Assembly (NCBI RefSeq): GCF_963678635.1 | Contig: NC_087064.1 | Location: forward strand, 58,414,338 to 58,478,337 | Length of the DNA: 64,000 nt | Source of the DNA: Symsagittifera roscoffensis | Lineage: Eukaryota; Xenacoelomorpha; Acoela; Convolutidae | Direction: 5' to 3' | Part shown: positions 21,301-28,327 of the stretch, piece by piece | Layout: each line of letters opens with the position of its first letter | How positions within the stretch are numbered: position 1 is the first letter of the stretch | The notes under the pieces: generated by a model | Databases searched by the model: none | What the model saw: the letters and a program-made list of their open reading frames with translations, nothing else | What the model was told of the DNA's origin: nothing | Made by a program: the position numbers and the translations under genes

Positions 21301-23720
21301 CTGCTAATTCAAATAGTTTTAAGGCCATCTGTTTTTCTCTTCGAAAATCAGAAGTTGAAGATTTTTGAGAAAACAAGTAGTTTTTTTTCTGTTTTCCTGC
21401 GTTCATTACTCTTTTCTAACTCTCAGTTGGCTATGTTACATAAAGGGAGTTTTTAGCTAAATTAATTGAACATTTTCAGTTATGTTCAGCCAACACTTAA
21501 AAGAGTACTCAACTGGCGATGGAAGACAAATAATATAGAATAAAGTTTTTAATTGAATCTTTTCAAAGTGGTCGATGTTTTTTTTTCAATCAAGTGTCTA
21601 CTTTTTCGTCTTTGCATCGCCACTTTGTTTTCTCCCTTCTGCTTCTTCCATTCTACTGCTTCTCCTTTTTTGCTTTTGAAACAATGAACTCCTGGTTTGA
21701 ATCCAGCTTTGTTTTGGAAAGTATAATAATCATAATAATGTGGTTCCTGGGAATTGCAGAGGAGCTATCAGTAGGCTTTAACAGTCCTGTCGAGGATAGT
21801 CCATTTGTGTTATCTCCCCGCATTCCAGACTGTGTTATTTTGTTGAGCACTTTTTTGCGACTCAGGGCCGTTTTTTTGCGTCTAGAATTTTCACGTGGTA
21901 CAACTACTGGCTGTGTTATTTTGTTGAGCTCTTATTGCGACTCCAGACCGTTTTTTTGCGTCTAGAACTTCCACGTGGTACAACTACTGGCTGTCAGGCT
22001 GTGGTAGACCTGAAGCTAGAGGTCAAGTGAGAGCTCGTGCTCACACACTATCATTGCCCTGGCATGGGATCGAATACACGATCTGACTATTTCACGATCC
22101 TTTGGCCTTCTTATAGGATCTTAAGCTGCCTTTGCCTTTGGCCTTCTTATAGGATCTTAAGCTGCCTTTGCCTTTGGCCTTCTTATAGGATCTTAAGCTG
22201 CCTTTGCAGAGGGGTTCCGTAGTGATATGAGTACGGGACGAAGCTGATGGCGGTTGGTATTAGTTGCAGTGCTAAATTGTGTTCGTTGTTTGTGTATATT
22301 TGCCTAAGGATACATTAAACTTACGGTTATATGTCTGGTTTGAATGAAAATAGCAGCCATTAGTGGGCAGTGACTTGTCTCGATCAGTGATTATCAGCAC
22401 TTTTCGGGATCTTTTTTTGCCGTGGTCAAAAAAAAAGAAATCCTCGTGCTGCTTGGGGTTGTCAAAGTGTCTGTCGGCAATCAATGGGCAACGCAATATT
22501 TTTTTTCGTTTCATTGTTTCTTGTCAGTTGAGGGCTTGTCTAAAGTGCAGACCGACATGAAATAGTCAATTGGACCGTTTTTTTTTGTCTGCGGTACTCT
22601 GAAGAAAGGTTGCTATGAGGCTCCTTATAGGTATTTGTGTCACTTTCGAGTCATGTTTTCTTTTTGGACCAGCTTTCTTCGCCCGAACGTCCCGGGAAAA
22701 TTTTTTGTGTAAACTAGCATGTCCTCTTGATTGACTGCCGTCAGTCAGGAAGTCTGTTCACTCAAGACTTGACTGTCCTCGTGAGTGAATGCTGCCACTC
22801 TACGCCTATGAAAGCTCCATCTTGAAGATTTCCTGTTAAATTGCCATTTTTTTCTTGCAAGCTTTCCCAAATTGCTATATAGTTCTAGACCAGTTTGGTT
22901 TTTCTTACGACGTTTTAAGGCAGTTTTACCGCGTTTTAAGGCAGTTTTTGACAATTTGGCCAAAACTGCGTTGTCGGTCCGAGCTCCCCATCAAATTAGG
23001 GTAAAGTGGGTTTTCAAAAAAAAAATGTTGAGCATTTTTTGAGTAATGAACGTAGCGAGTATTCTTGAAGATTTTTTTGATCTTGAAGAAACGCTCAATT
23101 TTGATTTTTGGCGGTTTGACTTGTGATTTTTTAAAGTTCAGTGCATTTATATTGTTAAAAGGAAGCCAAACTCCACTATCGAACAGCAAATTTCTAAAAG
23201 TCACAGAAAACGTGATCGATTTCTAGTTACGAAAACGGAGTTGAATTATCAGATTTCCCAACGAAATCAAAATTTTACCGATTGATAGTTTTCTCGAATG
23301 TAGTTAATTGTTCTTCAAATTCAAAGAGTTTTAAGAACATATATTTTTTCTTTAAAATTCGAAAGTTGAAGTTTTTCAAAGAACAAGTTTTTTTCTGTTT
23401 CCTTGCGTTCATTTCTTTTCAACTGTCAGATGGCTATGTTTTTTATCGTTCTATTGTAGGACTACCCCGCTGAATCAGACAGTCATGCAAGCTGGACTGC
23501 TTTTATGGAGAGAGCTCTCGCTGACATCCAGGAGGACGATGCTCCAACTTCAACAACAGTAACCAATGGCCCAACCTCTACTAGAACCAGCTCAGAAAGC
23601 GGAGTTGTCGTGAATGGCGATATTTCAAACAATGACCCAAGTTTGTTAGAGGTCAATGGTAACGGACACGATTCGACATATGAAGAGGTTGAAAATAACG
23701 ACCCCTCACTTTTGGCCTGA
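291..23720 (+). CDS. MORC2: MORC2 orthologue (chromatin-silencing GHKL ATPase), 5'-partial, 17 exons
   Basis: Exons: 291-381, 9173-9356, 9597-9808, 10608-10985, 11230-11479, 12857-13034, 13327-13709, 13939-14118, 14329-14370, 14445-14489, 14834-14938, 15070-15153, 16182-16295, 18959-19131, 19399-19674, 20011-20266, 23460-23720. All junctions are GT-AG and the reading frame is continuous, giving 1069 residues before TGA at 23718. The first ATPase exons lie before the window. Visible order: ATPase motif [12 protein letters not shown], transducer with a charged coiled coil (residues about 200-285), CW finger (about 430-475), SP-rich linker (559-748), chromo/Tudor-like domain (about 765-815), helical C-terminus (898-983) and an acidic tail. 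The coiled-coil insertion followed by [20 protein letters not shown] and [10 protein letters not shown] is diagnostic of MORC2 rather than MORC3/4. In vertebrates MORC2 is a nuclear ATP-dependent clamp acting with HUSH in heterochromatin silencing; that role here is inferred from orthology. Confidence 0.95.
1141..1226. repeat. 43-bp tandem duplication, two near-identical copies
   Basis: A unit beginning agagctacttgtgaagtttt starts at 1141 and again at 1184, with no visible mismatch. The absence of divergence suggests a recent slippage or unequal-exchange event. Confidence 0.9.
1941..2125 (+). repeat. tRNA-derived SINE-like element
   Basis: The head holds a box A-like gtggctcagaaggcagagcg and a box B-like ggtttgaattg in tRNA spacing, with a short stem around tccaat between them. 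A tail follows with the landmarks aattcgaggct and agcttcgcctgtgtg, shared with the copy at 12486-12682. Internal pol III promoter boxes plus a shared unrelated tail are the hallmark of SINEs. Decay of the acceptor stem argues against a functional tRNA gene. Confidence 0.65.
2836..3148. mobile_element. Degenerate hAT-type MITE relative
   Basis: The stretch runs from gatatccattc..gactgac through a ggtactggca block and ends at ccgcccctgaa. It matches 4257-4555, 5500-5850 and the intact MITE at 55320-55704. The left terminus is not preserved. All three intronic copies are followed by aatacaacggtt, so they spread together with the flanking duplication. Confidence 0.6.
4257..4555. mobile_element. 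Degenerate hAT-type MITE relative
   Basis: Contains gatatccattcccggcagac, cttaaaaaaggtcacc and a terminal agatctgcccctg, matching the intact MITE at 55320-55704. Left terminus eroded. Lies in the second copy of the intronic duplication. Confidence 0.6.
5468..6003. mobile_element. Inverted-repeat element around a degenerate MITE
   Basis: The left arm, ending attaaggggcagtc (5486-5499), is mirrored by gactgccccttaat (5966-5979). The similarity continues outward through actattg..at on the left and at.gaatagtttttggg on the right, so arms are at least 30 bp. The interior (5510-5850) matches the hAT-type MITE family, including gggagcgcgcgccc. The TTAA lies inside the arms, so I do not treat it as a piggyBac target site. 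Confidence 0.6.
6180..7190 (+). repeat. Satellite-like tandem repeat, about 170-bp period, 5-6 diverged units
   Basis: The phrase cgagatacgacg and its variants occurs at 6294, 6466, 6641, 6811 and 6978, a spacing of 167-175 bp. Each unit also holds cccaaccctgcagttgggtg or a variant (a small inverted repeat, cccaac...gttggg) and cttgcctccaaat.tgactgctc. Units differ by roughly a fifth of positions by eye. It lies wholly inside the MORC2 intron. Confidence 0.8.
7913..8110 (+). repeat. tRNA-derived SINE-like element, second family
   Basis: The head reads acactaagctgggaggcaag, then cttgggctcaaatctga (box B-like) and caggacctg followed by a T run. The tail contains gttttgtcggcttagttgcc. Both head and tail recur at 26281-26450, where box B is the perfect ggttcgaacc. 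This marks a SINE family distinct from the one at 1941 and 12486. Confidence 0.65.
9173..11479 (+). CDS. MORC2: MORC2 exons 9173-9356, 9597-9808, 10608-10985, 11230-11479: ATPase end, transducer and coiled-coil 1
   Basis: The first two exons hold conserved SRTFHE, IDEVIVP, and then [11 protein letters not shown]. The third starts with RRSLRAY and runs into a charged helix rich in A, E, K and R (about 10756-10985), the MORC2-type coiled coil inserted in the transducer domain. The fourth resumes the fold with [16 protein letters not shown] and [16 protein letters not shown]. The donor after 10985 avoids an in-frame TAG two bases later, which fixes that boundary. In human MORC2 this coiled coil modulates DNA binding and silencing; the same role here is inference. 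Confidence 0.93.
9809..10607 (+). other. MORC2 intron with a degraded MITE-like stretch
   Basis: About 10020-10380 contains gggagagcacacaccaaaaa, a ctcaaaaccgtccaaa block and cctgaaaaaaatccgag, a distant match to the hAT-type MITE family seen at 5500-5850. No terminal repeats are left. The remainder shows nothing recognisable. Confidence 0.4.
12135..12442 (+). repeat. Dispersed repeat DR1 copy
   Basis: Starts near acttagaaggcaaactccac and runs through cagtttt.tcaaattggg and gagctttaaggccatt to ttggctatgttt, the landmarks listed for 1-271. It sits between two tRNA-like segments, which suggests DR1 is the body of a composite short element. Confidence 0.75.
12486..12682 (+). repeat. tRNA-derived SINE-like element
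   Basis: The head has box A-like tgggtcgcttagtggttagc, an anticodon-arm-like gagacttaaaatct and box B-like agatcgaatcc. The tail aattcgaggctcatttct ... agcttcgcctctgtg matches 2020-2125. The arms do not close a full cloverleaf, so I read it as a SINE rather than a tRNA gene. Confidence 0.7.
12857..13709 (+). CDS. MORC2: MORC2 exons 12857-13034 and 13327-13709: CW-type zinc finger
   Basis: The CW domain is split between two exons. The first ends inside IQC|D and the second continues MCLKWRLLP, then [18 protein letters not shown]. The four zinc cysteines are visible as C-x2-C, C and C, with the conserved KW and NW tryptophans. CW domains of this family usually read histone H3 K4 methylation; some MORC2 CW domains have lost that binding, and the sequence alone does not decide it here. 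Downstream of the finger the second exon encodes a proline- and lysine-rich tail with no recognisable fold. Confidence 0.93.
13939..16295 (+). CDS. MORC2: MORC2: six consecutive phase-0 exons encoding KSPSP-type repeats
   Basis: Exons 13939-14118 (180 nt), 14329-14370 (42), 14445-14489 (45), 14834-14938 (105), 15070-15153 (84) and 16182-16295 (114) are all multiples of three and all begin and end in phase 0. They encode a basic, serine/proline-rich linker with RRKSPSPPP twice in the first, then [27 protein letters not shown] and QDSPSPPKK. At 15153 the donor GTTGGT must be used; the stronger-looking GTTATA four bases later would shift frame into a stop. S-P sites are typical proline-directed kinase targets. 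Each exon could be skipped without shifting the frame. Confidence 0.88.
14490..14833 (+). other. MORC2 intron, no recognised feature
   Basis: An AT-rich intron of 344 bp between two SP-rich exons. No repeat shared with the rest of the window was seen. Confidence 0.6.
15154..16181 (+). other. MORC2 intron with a tRNA-like SINE fragment
   Basis: Around 15797-15875, box A-like gtagcgtagagggaaggag and box B-like ggttcgaaacttggc are followed by agggtctgat and a T-rich tail, as in the copies at 12094 and 26281. A 9-G run lies near 15519 with ggggggatagttaacaa repeated at 15546. Short duplicates of ataattggcgtgagtcactta lie at about 15980-16035. Confidence 0.55.
16296..18958 (+). other. 2.7-kb MORC2 intron with DR1 copies, a tRNA-like unit and a tandem duplication
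   Basis: DR1-related copies occur at about 16440-16640, 17280-17530 and 17900-18215. A 146-bp unit starting cgtgat.ttttttctcgtttt is duplicated at 17038 and 17184. A tRNA-like head lies at 16774-16841. ORFs such as 18586-18774 show no domain and are not called. Confidence 0.65.
16774..16841 (+). repeat. tRNA-like SINE head or tRNA pseudogene
   Basis: Box A-like gtggtctagaggtaacgcg and box B-like ggggtttgaatacctg lie at tRNA spacing. Between them gcggt-tgcctttgt-accgc can form a 5-bp stem with a 9-base loop. The acceptor stem does not pair, so a functional tRNA is unlikely. Confidence 0.55.
18959..19674 (+). CDS. MORC2: MORC2 exons 18959-19131 and 19399-19674: chromo/Tudor-like barrel and linker
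   Basis: The first exon encodes an acidic stretch and then a small beta-barrel pattern: [25 protein letters not shown] and DKWV, with the last tryptophan split across the intron (TG|G). This W-x-E-A-x-V ... W-V spacing is typical of Tudor-knot and chromo-like domains, and MORC2 of vertebrates has a chromo-like domain at the matching position. The second exon is a disordered lysine/serine-rich linker whose donor AA|GTAAGA joins in phase 2 to the exon at 20011. Histone or nucleic acid binding is possible but not shown by the sequence. Confidence 0.85.
20011..23720 (+). CDS. MORC2: MORC2 exons 20011-20266 and 23460-23720: C-terminal helical domain and tail
   Basis: Exon 20011-20266 encodes HFCPPGW, then a long amphipathic charged helix ([19 protein letters not shown] and onward) ending MKKLFPE. 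This resembles the C-terminal dimerising coiled coil of MORC2. The last exon begins DYPAESDSH after the acceptor ctattgtag and encodes an acidic tail containing the phrase NNDPSLL twice (S/N-N-D-P-S-L-L), ending in TGA at 23718. A 3.2-kb repeat-filled intron separates them. I saw no AATAAA close downstream and did not place a poly(A) site. Confidence 0.88.
20980..21440 (+). repeat. Dispersed repeat DR1, near full-length copy
   Basis: Runs from gtaatgaacgtagtgagtac through gcggtttgacttgtgatt, gctatcgaacagcaaa, tttcccagcgaaataaaa and ttttaaggccatctg to cagttggctatgtt. Copies at 23035-23442 and 25405-25900 share the same order, so the family consensus is roughly 450-500 bp. No inverted termini or ORF were seen. 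Confidence 0.75.
21830..21990. repeat. Tandem duplication of an 81-bp unit
   Basis: The unit starts ctgtgttattttgttgagc at 21830 and again at 21911, with tttttttgcgtctagaa and cacgtggtacaactactgg in both. Copies differ at several positions. The repeat lies within a MORC2 intron next to a tRNA-like segment. Confidence 0.85.
22005..22085 (+). repeat. tRNA-like segment (SINE head)
   Basis: The stretch gaagctagaggtcaagtgag followed by catgggatcgaatacacg resembles box A and box B. Support is weaker than for the other SINE heads because box A is a poor match. Confidence 0.4.
22100..22207 (+). repeat. 36-bp minisatellite, three essentially perfect copies
   Basis: The unit starts tttggccttcttataggatc and repeats with no visible change except at the outer ends. 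The period is a multiple of three, which leaves all frames open and creates a spurious short ORF. Confidence 0.93.
23035..23442 (+). repeat. Dispersed repeat DR1 copy abutting the last MORC2 exon
   Basis: The landmarks gtaatgaacgtagcgagtat, cggtttgacttgtgattttt, ctatcgaacagcaaat and tcagatggctatgtt are all present. The final ggctatgttt is followed within 20 bp by the splice acceptor ctattgtag, the same arrangement as the copy at 1-271. Confidence 0.75.
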
Positions 23721-25404
23721 AATCTCTGTAGATACCTAGCTGGTGTCCACCAACTCGAGTTTTCGAAACGATCATTGAAAATTGTTGCATTTTCAAATTT
23801 TAATGAACTGGGTTTTTATAAGTTTGATTCTATTATCAGTTGATTTCTTTTCTATTTATTCAATTTTGTTAGAAATAATTTACTTTGTACCATTTATGAG
23901 TCGGTTAAAATGGTTGGCGAGGTGGTCAATTCAAAAAAGGCGTAATTTGAGTATTTTCAAGTTGTTTTTACCAGAAGACTGTTTTCTTCAGTTCTTGCGT
24001 TGAGTTGAACGAAAAACCCTGCAGTTTTGGTCTTAAATTATGGATGAGCATCTCTATCTTACTCATACGTCATTGCTTTTGATTCTTGATATTTGGAGCA
24101 GGAATTTATAATTTTTTTAGTCATAAAAATCGATTTTCGTTCAGCTCAACTTTTTGATTGATCTGTTTCCAGTTAACTTCAATTTATTATATCAGCATTG
24201 AACTGATTTTGAATTCAATGCATTTACCGTATTCTTTTTGAAAACTAGCTGAGATTGACTTTAAAGTGACGTTCTTATCTCGTTCGTAGTATAGTTACTG
24301 TTGGCACTAAGGAGCTAATATGATGATATGGTGCTATTGACCCAGTTTCACACTTTTTAAAGATGAAAACGTTATTTAGTGTCATGTCAATGAACGAAGT
24401 GTTGATTTTTTGAGGAAAAAGTCTGTCGTACACGCTCAGATTTGATTTTTCGTATTTTGGCTCGTCTTTTCAAGTGCAATTTAAATTAATTTACTGACAG
24501 CTTGGAAAATGACCCTCTTCAATAACAAAAAATCACATGGAGCAAAAAAAAAACGCGGAAGACTTTAGTTTTAAAAATGGTAGATTTTTTAGAATCGATA
24601 TTAAATTTCAAACTGAAAATATCTTAAGATCCAATTTCGTAAAATTCCTGTTTGACGAAATCAGGTATTGTGAAAATGTGTGGGATCGAGTTTTTTTATA
24701 ATTTTTTTGAAACGCTTTGGAAAAATTTTTCACTTCAAAAATTTAATTTTTCTCAAACTACTACCGATTTTAAAAATACTCCCCTATTTTACTAAGTACC
24801 CCATTTTCTACAGCCTTCGAAAAAGAGTCTGGGAGGATTTTTGGCACATATTTTTGGATTTATAAAATTTTCTCGAAAACTACCCTCCCAAATCTGAGGT
24901 TTTGATTTCAATGGATAGAGCAGGTTGTGGAAAGCTGCCTTAAATTAGCGGCATCGCCCTATTTTTTGACCAATGTTTTAAGCATATTTCAACCCAACAA
25001 CTCTTGTAATCACCTCAAAATTTGTGAACACTGACGTAAATGATAAAATTAACAGATTAATTTTGATTTACTTTTTGCTAACGGTCTGTTTTTGAAATTA
25101 CCCTTGTCCTTCTTCATCAGTACAAAAAATTCAAAAATTATCTAACAGGTATTTCCAGTTTTATCTTCCTCTAGTTGAGTTATCTGTCAATCATAAAAAG
25201 TGTCAATCATGTTAGATTTGCAAATTTCAAAGAGTGCAATGACACTTATCCAGCTGTCACTTGGCTAAGTCTACGTACTTCGGTTCAAAATAAATGATTG
25301 AATTCCAGTATTTCGAAATCTTGAACATTCTGCCAATTTTAAGAGCACTTGAGAGAAGATCTATAAAATGCAACTAAGTATCCGCATAAAAATCTCTTTC
25401 AGAG

Positions 25405-25900
25405 TAATGACCGTAGCCAGTACTTTTATATAGGTCGTGGTGAGTATTTATTTTTTTTCAGGAGAAAGTCCTAAAATTTGTTCACGCTCAATTTTGATTT
25501 TTCGCGAAATTTATTTACGCTTAATTTTGATTTTTCTGGGACTGATTTGTGATTTCTACTACGTTCAGTTCATTCCCATTCCCGTTATTAAAAGGAGGGC
25601 AAACTCAACTATCGAACAGCGAAAGTATAAAAGCCACGAAAAACGTGATCGACTTCTGTTTTCAAAAATGGAATCTAATTTTCAAATTTTCCTGCGAAAT
25701 AGTAAGTTTACCTATTGATCTAGTTTTCTCAAATTGTGTTAGTTTTGTCAAAAGGTTCCAATCACAAAATTTTCTAGAATTCAAAGTGCTGAAAGCGCAT
25801 CTATTTTCTTTGAACTTTGTAAGTTGAGATGAATAAAAAAACAAGTGATTTTTTGTTTCCTTGCGTTCATTGCTGTTTCCAACTGTCACTTCGCTATGTT
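25405..25900 (+). repeat. Dispersed repeat DR1, near full-length copy
   Basis: Begins gtaatgaccgtagccagtac and ends tgtcacttcgctatgttt. It has an internal duplication of aattttgatttttc around 25488-25530. Matches 20980-21440 along most of its length. Confidence 0.75.
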
Positions 25901-26280
25901 TCATTTGAAAATGTTTTTGGATAAGACATCTTTCAGCCAAGTAAAGCAAAGTGGCGTCTTTTTTTTGAAGAGTCATTGAATGAAATGAAAACATTTAAGT
26001 TCTAGTGTTGTTGAAGCTCAATCTTTTTTTGTTCAAGCTCAAGTACATTTAACAGTTTGGACAATTTTTTCTGAGTGAGAAAAATCTTTGACTCTAGGAA
26101 ATCAACTTACACTCTATTAAAACTGTGCGTGTCACTCAAACAAAAATGAATACGCTCGAGATTAACAACCGGTATCAAATCGGAATATAGAATTTTTGTG
26201 TTAACCACTTGTTTAACATAATCACTTGAAACAATTGGTATCTTAATTCATAATGAATTCAATTGTTTGAGAGTCTATGG

Positions 26281-26450
26281 CACACTTAGTCTGGAGGTAA
26301 CAGATACGACTGGAACGAATCTGACAGGTTCGAACCTGACAGGACCTGATTTTTTTTTCAACCGGGAAGTAGTCCTTTTCTAAAAAAAAAATGGTCGACT
26401 TATTATTGTCTGCTTATGTTTTGTCGGTCTAGTTGCCATATTGCAATGAA
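26281..26450 (+). repeat. tRNA-derived SINE-like element, second family
   Basis: The head cacacttagtctggaggtaa is followed by a perfect box B, ggttcgaacc, at 26328, then caggacctgattttttt and the tail gttttgtcggtctagttgcc. It matches 7913-8110 in both head and tail. Confidence 0.7.
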
Positions 26451-27990
26451 TTTTTTACATTACAAACATTTGCTTTTAGAATTTTGATTTGCACAAAATG
26501 CTAAATTTCTTGAGAGCATTATAGTTCACGTTTTTCATGATAACAATTTTCTTCCGGCTTTAGTTTGTTTTTTCTTTATTTTGGCTTGACCTGTTTTGGA
26601 ATAAATTATATCAGCTTATTAGCTTCATATTGCGTCATTCGCCGAGCAAAAAACTTAGGGTTTTAATGATACTGTTTTACTCAGATCAGACTAAATTGTT
26701 TGACAGATCAGAAGAACAGTCAGTTTTTTGTGTTTTGAAAAACAAATTGAATTTTTTCAAAATGTTCTCGTAAATCAAATGTTTTTCAAAGAAAAACAAA
26801 AATCTTGTTTCAGGGTTCAAGTTAGTTAAGTCGGTATCAGCTGTTAGTTTATTGGTAGTTTGTTACAAATTTTACACTAATGGATTGGGGGGGGGTCATA
26901 CATCTTAGTTACATTTAATGATGACAACAAGCAATGGTCCTTACATAAACGGAAAATTTGCATGTTGATTTGATAAACAGTGGTGCTCACGTACAACTCA
27001 ACCCCTCAGTATAAAAATTTGCGTACTACAATTAGTAGCTTGTTTTGATGTTCATCAGATTGACTTCAACTCCCATTGTATTAATCCAGCTCGATATCGA
27101 TCAAATTCTGGACACTCACATTTGATCTATCCTCGCTTGGTTCTTCTGTCGTGGTTTTGCTCCCAGTGGCGGTCGGTGGCAATGGTAAACTGGCATCCTT
27201 ATGGCTGACTTTAGCCTCCTTGAATATGCCCAGGAACTCATCCAGTTGTGCTTTGTCTGTTTTTTCATCGGCCACCACCATAAGATGACACAAGGCTCTG
27301 GCTCTCGAAATCACATTATGAAGTGAGCGCAACATCTTCGTGTCCAAGTCTGAGAATACTATATAAATGTATTTGGAAGATTATTTGCATGTTGCACCAG
27401 TTGCGTGTAAAAAGGGTCTTCTTTTGGATCAAGAACGAAAATTTTCCCACTGAAAATTTTTCCCTTAGGTAAACTCACAGGAAAATCGGAAGTTCTTTTG
27501 AAAGAAAAATGAAAAACTTTGGTTATTTGTTCCGTTTTGCTCATTGGAACAGTATTATGTATGACTTCAATGATAGTTTGAGGTCCATGAATCATATGGC
27601 CGTGGCTGGGATGATGTGACAGCTCTGGAGGGCACATGGCAAAGTTTTGCTGCTCAGTATCTTTGTGTTTGATGGCCTCTGACAATCTCTTTAGGTTCGC
27701 TACTATGTTCCAAGAGCTGCGGTAGTTGTGCGTGAGTTGTAAAATTTGGAAGTTATTCCACGTAGAGTTGTTCCAGGAGCCCTGTCCAATTTGGTCACGC
27801 GCAAGATGGCACTGGTTAAAGTCAACTGCAATACATGCACATTGTTTCAAGGAAAGGTTGAAGTCACATGCATGAGCATCATCAACATAAACGACCACCT
27901 GGCTTAGTTTTTGGAAAAACTGAATTTTTTTCGTGTTATCATTTCGCGTGTTGCAATGAATAACTCCAATTTTACTTTTCCACAAATCCG

Positions 27991-28199
27991 TGAGATAGGG
28001 ACCAGTTTTAAGTTTATGTAAATGCCATCAATTGTTTTCTTTCTGTCTAGAGACCTGCTTCTTTGACCTTGTGATCTCTAACGTCTGTTCCGATCTGAAA
28101 TAAAACAGTGCAGTAAGATTTCGATTTGATGCCTAACAGTTGAACTAAAAATACAACTTATTTACAATCTTTTGATATTCCAAACATTCGACTTTAACA
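27991..28199 (+). repeat. 5' LTR
   Basis: Begins TGAGATAGGG and ends TTTAACA, with the canonical TG...CA ends. It is followed without a gap by tggcgcagccagc, a primer binding site whose first three bases are the complement of tRNA CCA. The LTR contains aataaaacagtg (about 28098), a possible poly(A) signal. Confidence 0.95.
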
Positions 28200-28327
28200 T
28201 GGCGCAGCCAGCAGAGAAAAAAGGAGGGGGGAAAAATCCATTAAACATTGTAGCATTTTGGGAAGTACGAACACCGGAACCTCCAGTCTATTGGGAAGAG
28301 TGGATAATTAAGTTTCACTGGGGATGA
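28199..28327 (+). CDS. LTR element: short N-terminal gag ORF across the LTR/PBS junction
   Basis: ATG at 28199 is made of the last base of the LTR and the first two bases of the primer binding site. The 42-codon frame starts MAQPAEKKGGG, contains PPVYWEEW (like the N-terminus of Ty3-type gag) and stops at TGA 28325-28327. It overlaps the ATG of the main ORF at 28324 in another frame. Either a one-base loss in the ctgggga run near 28321 truncated gag, or this is an upstream ORF. The first is more likely given the gag-like content. Confidence 0.6.
   Translation: MAQPAEKKGGGKNPLNIVAFWEVRTPEPPVYWEEWIIKFHWG

Larger units (their letters stand above)
20267..23459 (+). other. 3.2-kb MORC2 intron with DR1 copies and minisatellites
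   Basis: DR1 copies lie at about 20425-20780, 20980-21440 and 23035-23442; the last ends about 18 bp before the acceptor at 23459. Between them are a doubled 81-bp unit (21830-21990), a tRNA-like segment (22005-22085) and a 36-bp triplet repeat (22100-22207). Confidence 0.7.
23721..27080. other. Intergenic repeat DNA between convergent MORC2 and helicase pseudogene
   Basis: Contains a DR1 copy at 25405-25900 and a tRNA-derived SINE-like unit at 26281-26450. The rest (for example 24000-25380) is AT-rich with long T runs and no supported coding region; ORFs at 23782-24003 and 25437-25994 lie in or beside repeats. Confidence 0.65.

Noticed and set aside
21594-21965. 123-codon ORF in a MORC2 intron
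   Set aside because: It includes an 81-bp tandem duplication and T-rich sequence; no domain or splice support.
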